Assembly (NCBI RefSeq): GCF_042646605.1
Contig: NZ_JBHRUG010000029.1
Location: 62,001-126,000 of the forward strand
Source of the DNA: Litchfieldella rifensis
GTDB taxonomy: Bacteria > Pseudomonadota > Gammaproteobacteria > Pseudomonadales > Halomonadaceae
Direction: 5' to 3'
Length of the DNA: 64,000 bases
The notes below the pieces were generated by a model. The model worked only from the letters and a program-made list of their open reading frames with translations. It searched no databases and was not told where the DNA came from. How positions within the stretch are numbered: position 1 is the first letter of the stretch; the number at the start of each line of letters is the position of its first letter. Positions 63,357-64,000 of the stretch are shown here, one piece after another. Position numbers and translations under genes: made by a program.

Positions 63357-63996
63357 GACGCCCCATGGTCCGAGTCCGCGGGCCAGCTTTCCCCTGGCCA
63401 TCCTGGCCAAGGCACCGGTGCCAGGACAGGTCAAGACGCGGCTGATTCCCCGCCTCGGTAAACAAGGCGCCGCACAACTGCACGAACGCCTGCTGCGCCA
63501 TACACTGACCATCGCCCTGGAGGCGACCTCAGCGGAACACATCGTACTGTGGACGGCCCTGGAACATTCTCACACCGTATTCCTGGAGCTGGCGAAGCGT
63601 CATGGCATCGCGTTACGCGCCCAGCCCGCCGGCGACTTGGGTAAGCGCATGCATTACGCCCTGCTCTCCATGCGGGGGCCCGGTCTCGTCATCGGCAGCG
63701 ATTGCCCAGTGCTGTCGCCCGCCCTGTTGTCACGTTGCTGGCATGCCCTGCAAGATGCCGATGGCGTGTTTCTTCCGGCGGAGGACGGTGGTTATGCACT
63801 GGTCGGCACGCGTCGTTCCAACATGCGTCTCTTCGAGCATATCGATTGGGGAACCGAGCGCGTCATGGCCCAGACCCGTCGTCGTGCCGATGAGTTGGGT
63901 TGGAACATTGCCTATCCTGCCGAGGTATGGGACATCGACCGTCCGGAAGATATCGAGCGATGGCAACGGTTAGCTCACTGTGCAAGTGAGTCTTGA
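63346..63996 (+). CDS. TIGR04282-type (DUF2064) transferase
   Basis: This 216-residue protein has LAILAKAPVPGQVKTRLIPRLG, GDLGKRMHYAL and GSDCPVLSPALL, the nucleotidyltransferase-like DUF2064 family (selenodomain-associated transferase 1). It typically pairs with the TIGR04283 glycosyltransferase as here. It ends four bases from the window edge, with its stop visible. Confidence 0.88.
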   Translation: MRAETPHGPSPRASFPLAILAKAPVPGQVKTRLIPRLGKQGAAQLHERLLRHTLTIALEATSAEHIVLWTALEHSHTVFLELAKRHGIALRAQPAGDLGKRMHYALLSMRGPGLVIGSDCPVLSPALLSRCWHALQDADGVFLPAEDGGYALVGTRRSNMRLFEHIDWGTERVMAQTRRRADELGWNIAYPAEVWDIDRPEDIERWQRLAHCASES

Positions 63997-64000
63997 ATCC

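Overview
The window looks like a chromosomal segment of a halophilic or halotolerant gammaproteobacterium, most likely Halomonadaceae (Halomonas or a close relative). This is inferred from the high GC content, the gene order ftsB-ispD-ispF-truD-surE-pcm-nlpD-rpoS, a HexR-controlled Entner-Doudoroff block, the acidic proteins, and a Pseudomonas/Halomonas-like gene complement. There are no rRNA or tRNA genes, prophage, insertion sequence or CRISPR array. Coding density is very high, with many ATGA, GTGA, TTGA and TGATG start/stop overlaps.

Region 1 (1-11.2 kb) is housekeeping. It has a YbbP/YbbA ABC system running off the left edge, divergent TesA, a DMT permease, a SelW-like CxxC protein, a small acidic protein, the translation factor EttA, an LpxL acyltransferase, alanine racemase and TolC. 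Region 2 (11.2-18.6 kb) is a minus-strand operon ftsB-ispD-ispF-truD-surE-pcm-DUF368-nlpD-rpoS. It combines division, isoprenoid precursor synthesis, RNA modification, stress repair, a probable polyprenyl-phosphate translocase, an amidase activator and the general stress sigma factor. A FemAB-like acyltransferase, a PAS-PAS-GGDEF protein and a small unknown follow.

Region 3 (21.8-34.6 kb) is a compact Entner-Doudoroff locus. gap is divergent from edd-glk-mutarotase-aldo/keto reductase-pgi-sugar kinase. It is followed by the convergent eda-pgl-zwf, and hexR is divergent from zwf. Together these genes take glucose or fructose to pyruvate and glyceraldehyde-3-phosphate. Palindromic HexR-like sites lie in both divergent intergenic regions.

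Region 4 (35.0-52.4 kb, possibly to 53.1 kb) is a 20-gene plus-strand aryl-polyene-type type II polyketide cluster. It has two ketoacyl synthases plus a chain-length-factor-like partner, ketoreductase, dehydratases, two acyl carrier proteins, an aryl-acid adenylating enzyme fused to a dehydratase domain, a thioesterase and a phosphopantetheinyl transferase. It also has lipid-anchor acyltransferases, a glycosyltransferase and LolA/MMPL/DUF3261 transport proteins. Two less usual members are an MIO-type ammonia-lyase and a flavoprotein carrying the motifs of flavin-dependent halogenases. I predict an outer-membrane, lipid-linked aryl polyene pigment whose aryl head may come from an amino acid and may be halogenated.

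Region 5 (52.4-64 kb) is mixed: a second LolA-like protein, an unknown membrane protein, RidA, a UspA-SulP pair, a DMT permease, a slipin-NfeD membrane quality-control pair, a c-type cytochrome with a tandem acidic repeat, a more AT-rich patch with a YiiX-like amidase and an EthD-like protein, and a pair of selenodomain-type transferases at the right edge. Simple repeats are a recurring theme: two related intergenic heptamer arrays, a 27-glutamine hexanucleotide tract in nlpD, and acidic repeats in the cytochrome and NfeD.
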